Assembly (NCBI GenBank): GCA_027364775.1 | Contig: DAHXOS010000088.1 | Span: 1 to 6,861, forward strand | Length of the DNA stretch: 6,861 nt | Origin: a bacterium | GTDB taxonomy: Bacteria; Patescibacteriota; Microgenomatia; Daviesbacterales; UBA10151 | Direction of reading: 5' to 3' | Shown here: piece after piece, positions 5,406-6,861 of the stretch | Layout of the letters: each line of letters begins with the position of its first letter | Numbering within the stretch: position 1 is the stretch's first letter | Notes under the pieces: generated by a model | The model's database searches: none | The model's input: the letters and a program-made list of their open reading frames with translations, nothing else | Told to the model about the DNA's origin: nothing | Translations under genes and position numbers: made by a program

Positions 5406-6725
5406 TCATCTTAAAGGAGAGGCAGAGGGTGGTGAAATCTTAAAATCATTTAATACCTGTTGCACTCCCCTGGCAGTTATTTGTAAAGCAGCCTGAGGAT
5501 CCTGACCAAGTAAAGTTGCATTAACTGCTTCCTGGTAAAGCTTAATAATTTGATCATTCATTCCCTGATCCTGGGTTCCGCTTGATAAATACCACCAATC
5601 ATAATAAGGCCCTTGATTTACAAAAGCTCCCATAATTGGATCATCTGCCAACTGGCTCTGTAAATCTACTCTGGAATAGGGCAATCCATACCCTTCATTA
5701 ACTTTGGCTTTTTCCTGATAAAAAAATCTTTGGCTATCAGGTAAAGTTAAAAATTTAACAAACTCCCAAGCAGCTTTTTGATTCTTACTGGTTGGTGATA
5801 CCGCATAACCCCAGAAGTTGGCATAAGACACTCTCTTTGAGGTCAGTTGAGGTACAGGTGCTATCTTAAAGTTTAAATTAGGATTTATTTTTTTAATTTC
5901 TGCAATCTTTGTTGAGGGGGCAAAGTAAAAAGCTAATCTGCCTGATAAAAAAGCCTGGGTTGATGAGTCAAGATTGACGTCCCAAACTTTTTTTCTGGGA
6001 TCAGTAATAAAGCTGGTATAAAACTTTAAAACCTCAGCACTTTTCTCATTATCTGGTCTTTCTAAATTAGCTCCCGGCTGCTCTAAAAAAAGTAAACCGA
6101 TAATATCCGACCAATAATCAACATTGGTAGTTGTACCAAGAGCTGCCCCGGCTGTCTGGATACTGCCGTCAGAACCGGTAACTGTAACCTTACCGGCTGC
6201 AGTCACAAAATCAGACCAAGTAACAGGGACTGTAACCCCTGCAGCTTTTAAAATATCCTCATTATAGTAAAGTGCCAAACCATCCACTTCTCTGGGGAAT
6301 GCATAAACTTTATTTTCTCGCATAAAACTTCTTTTAGCCACCGGATAAAAGATCTGTTCATATTCTGTGTTGCTTAGAACCGAAGTTGGCAATTCAGATA
6401 AAGCATTAACTTTTAAAAACATCTGTAGCCAGGAATCATGGATCATAAAAATATCTGCTCCTTGTCCGGATGTTACCTGAGTCTGGACTCGGCTCCTATA
6501 ATTTAAAGGGGATTGTTTAACATAGTTTACAGTTACATTCGGTTTAAGTTTTTTATAAGCTTGGATTAAAGGTGCCATAGCAGCATCATCTTCAAATAAA
6601 CCCCAAACAGTTAAGGTAATTGGTCCCTCTACCACAGGCTTTTGGTTAAAATCAGGTGCAAACTTCCAATATAAAAACCCTAAAAAAGTAGATAGAGCTA
6701 AGACTAAGATTATCAATTTTCTCAT
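5406..6725 (-). CDS. Extracellular solute-binding protein (family 1, ABC importer type)
   Basis: A 439-residue protein resembling the sugar/oligosaccharide-binding components of ABC importers. Residues 4-21 form a hydrophobic signal or anchor helix. There is no cysteine anywhere in the protein, so it cannot be a lipoprotein and is probably held by its N-terminal helix or released. The family pattern starts with ITLTVWGLFEDDAAMAPLIQ (36-55), YKKLKPNVTVNYV, and SGQGADIFMIHDSWL (86-100). It continues with the hinge-region pattern VYAFPREVDGLALYYNEDIL (140-159), AFLSGRLAFYFAPS (258-271), FWGYAVSPTSKNQKAAWEFV (304-323), and the aromatic cluster YYDWWY (374-379), a plausible ligand-stacking site. 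Length is typical. The start is ATG with no strong Shine-Dalgarno sequence. No permease or ATPase gene is visible in the window; the neighbours are murB, which converges on it, and a truncated divergent gene. The ligand cannot be named. Confidence 0.9.
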   Translation of the reverse strand: MRKLIILVLALSTFLGFLYWKFAPDFNQKPVVEGPITLTVWGLFEDDAAMAPLIQAYKKLKPNVTVNYVKQSPLNYRSRVQTQVTSGQGADIFMIHDSWLQMFLKVNALSELPTSVLSNTEYEQIFYPVAKRSFMRENKVYAFPREVDGLALYYNEDILKAAGVTVPVTWSDFVTAAGKVTVTGSDGSIQTAGAALGTTTNVDYWSDIIGLLFLEQPGANLERPDNEKSAEVLKFYTSFITDPRKKVWDVNLDSSTQAFLSGRLAFYFAPSTKIAEIKKINPNLNFKIAPVPQLTSKRVSYANFWGYAVSPTSKNQKAAWEFVKFLTLPDSQRFFYQEKAKVNEGYGLPYSRVDLQSQLADDPIMGAFVNQGPYYDWWYLSSGTQDQGMNDQIIKLYQEAVNATLLGQDPQAALQITARGVQQVLNDFKISPPSASPLR

Positions 6726-6743
6726 CTTTTGTTACTTGAGTTT

Positions 6744-6749
6744 ATTATA
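6744..6749 (-). promoter_or_regulatory. -10 box (TATAAT) of the solute-binding protein gene
   Basis: The minus strand carries a perfect TATAAT 18 bases before the ATG at 6725. The predicted transcript leader is about 11 bases (AGTAACAAAAG) and has no Shine-Dalgarno match. The correctly spaced -35 position reads GTGATC, a poor match. Confidence 0.4.
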
Positions 6750-6762
6750 TCTAAAAATTAGC

Positions 6763-6792
6763 TTGCGATCACTTAAGCAAAAAAGCTACAAT
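6763..6792 (+). promoter_or_regulatory. Possible promoter of the divergent gene at the right edge
   Basis: TTGCGA (6763-6768), an 18-base spacer and TACAAT (6787-6792) form a plausible promoter ending 10 bases before the ATG at 6803, again predicting a very short leader. A 6-base inverted repeat, TAGCTT (6759-6764) with AAGCTA (6783-6788), overlaps both elements and could be an operator. Confidence 0.35.
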
Positions 6793-6802
6793 AAAACCCA
6801 GA

Positions 6803-6861
6803 ATGGACAATAACTCTTCTAATAACGCCGTTGTAAATCCAACCTTTATTACTAAAGCCGT
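6803..6861 (+). CDS. Start of an unidentified gene, cut by the window edge
   Basis: An ATG at 6803 opens a frame that stays open to the window end, giving the 19 complete residues MDNNSSNNAVVNPTFITKA plus part of the next codon. The Asn/Ser-rich start resembles a disordered N-terminus, but this is far too little to name a product. The plausible promoter just upstream and its divergent placement from the solute-binding protein gene support a real gene. No Shine-Dalgarno sequence is seen. Confidence 0.45.
   Translation, partial: MDNNSSNNAVVNPTFITKA

Noticed and set aside
1..6861. CRISPR arrays, tRNA or rRNA genes, insertion sequences, toxin-antitoxin or defence cassettes, UGA recoding
   Set aside because: No repeat-spacer pattern, cloverleaf, transposase motif or terminal repeats were seen. 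UGA is absent inside genes and serves as the stop of the solute-binding protein gene, so the standard bacterial code fits.

Overview
The window is AT-rich bacterial DNA with short intergenic gaps (49 to 95 bases between complete genes), standard stop codons and no in-frame TGA inside any convincing gene. It looks like a small-genome lineage of the Candidate Phyla Radiation (Patescibacteria), possibly Microgenomates-like. That is an inference. It rests on base composition, a CAP-domain protein and a solute-binding protein that are both anchored by an N-terminal helix and lack a lipobox, and a winged-helix protein related to a nucleotidyltransferase-like family that I associate with CPR genomes from memory. 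No marker gene (16S rRNA, ribosomal protein) is present to confirm it.

Layout, left to right. Bases 1-111 hold a dyad-symmetric, promoter-bearing region. A plus-strand aminoglycoside/choline-kinase-like phosphotransferase (112-1050) follows, closed by a good intrinsic terminator (1114-1140). Next comes a minus-strand block read from right to left: a degenerate winged-helix/nucleotidyltransferase-like gene (3814-4323), groES (3426-3737) and groEL (1741-3363) under a near-perfect sigma70-type promoter, then a membrane-anchored CAP/SCP-domain gene (1146-1664). Divergent from this block is murB (4373-5347), an enzyme of peptidoglycan precursor synthesis. It converges on a minus-strand extracellular solute-binding protein gene (5406-6725). 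A divergent plus-strand gene begins at 6803 and runs off the end.

The genes do not form one pathway. groES and groEL together encode the chaperonin; murB serves the cell wall; the CAP protein and solute-binding protein probably face the outside of the cell; the phosphotransferase target is unknown.

The best observation is the groEL start. The obvious ATG opens a protein lacking the first 67 conserved residues, but the frame continues upstream without interruption to an ATT codon exactly where the family methionine belongs. That ATT sits 7 bases after a perfect GGAGGT, the only strong Shine-Dalgarno sequence in the window. A 21-codon reading frame overlaps this start. Several first-in-transcript genes instead have a -10 box only 7 to 11 bases before the start codon, which suggests leaderless mRNAs. 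I see no RNA genes, CRISPR arrays, insertion sequences or defence cassettes, and nothing that amounts to a wholly new multi-gene system.
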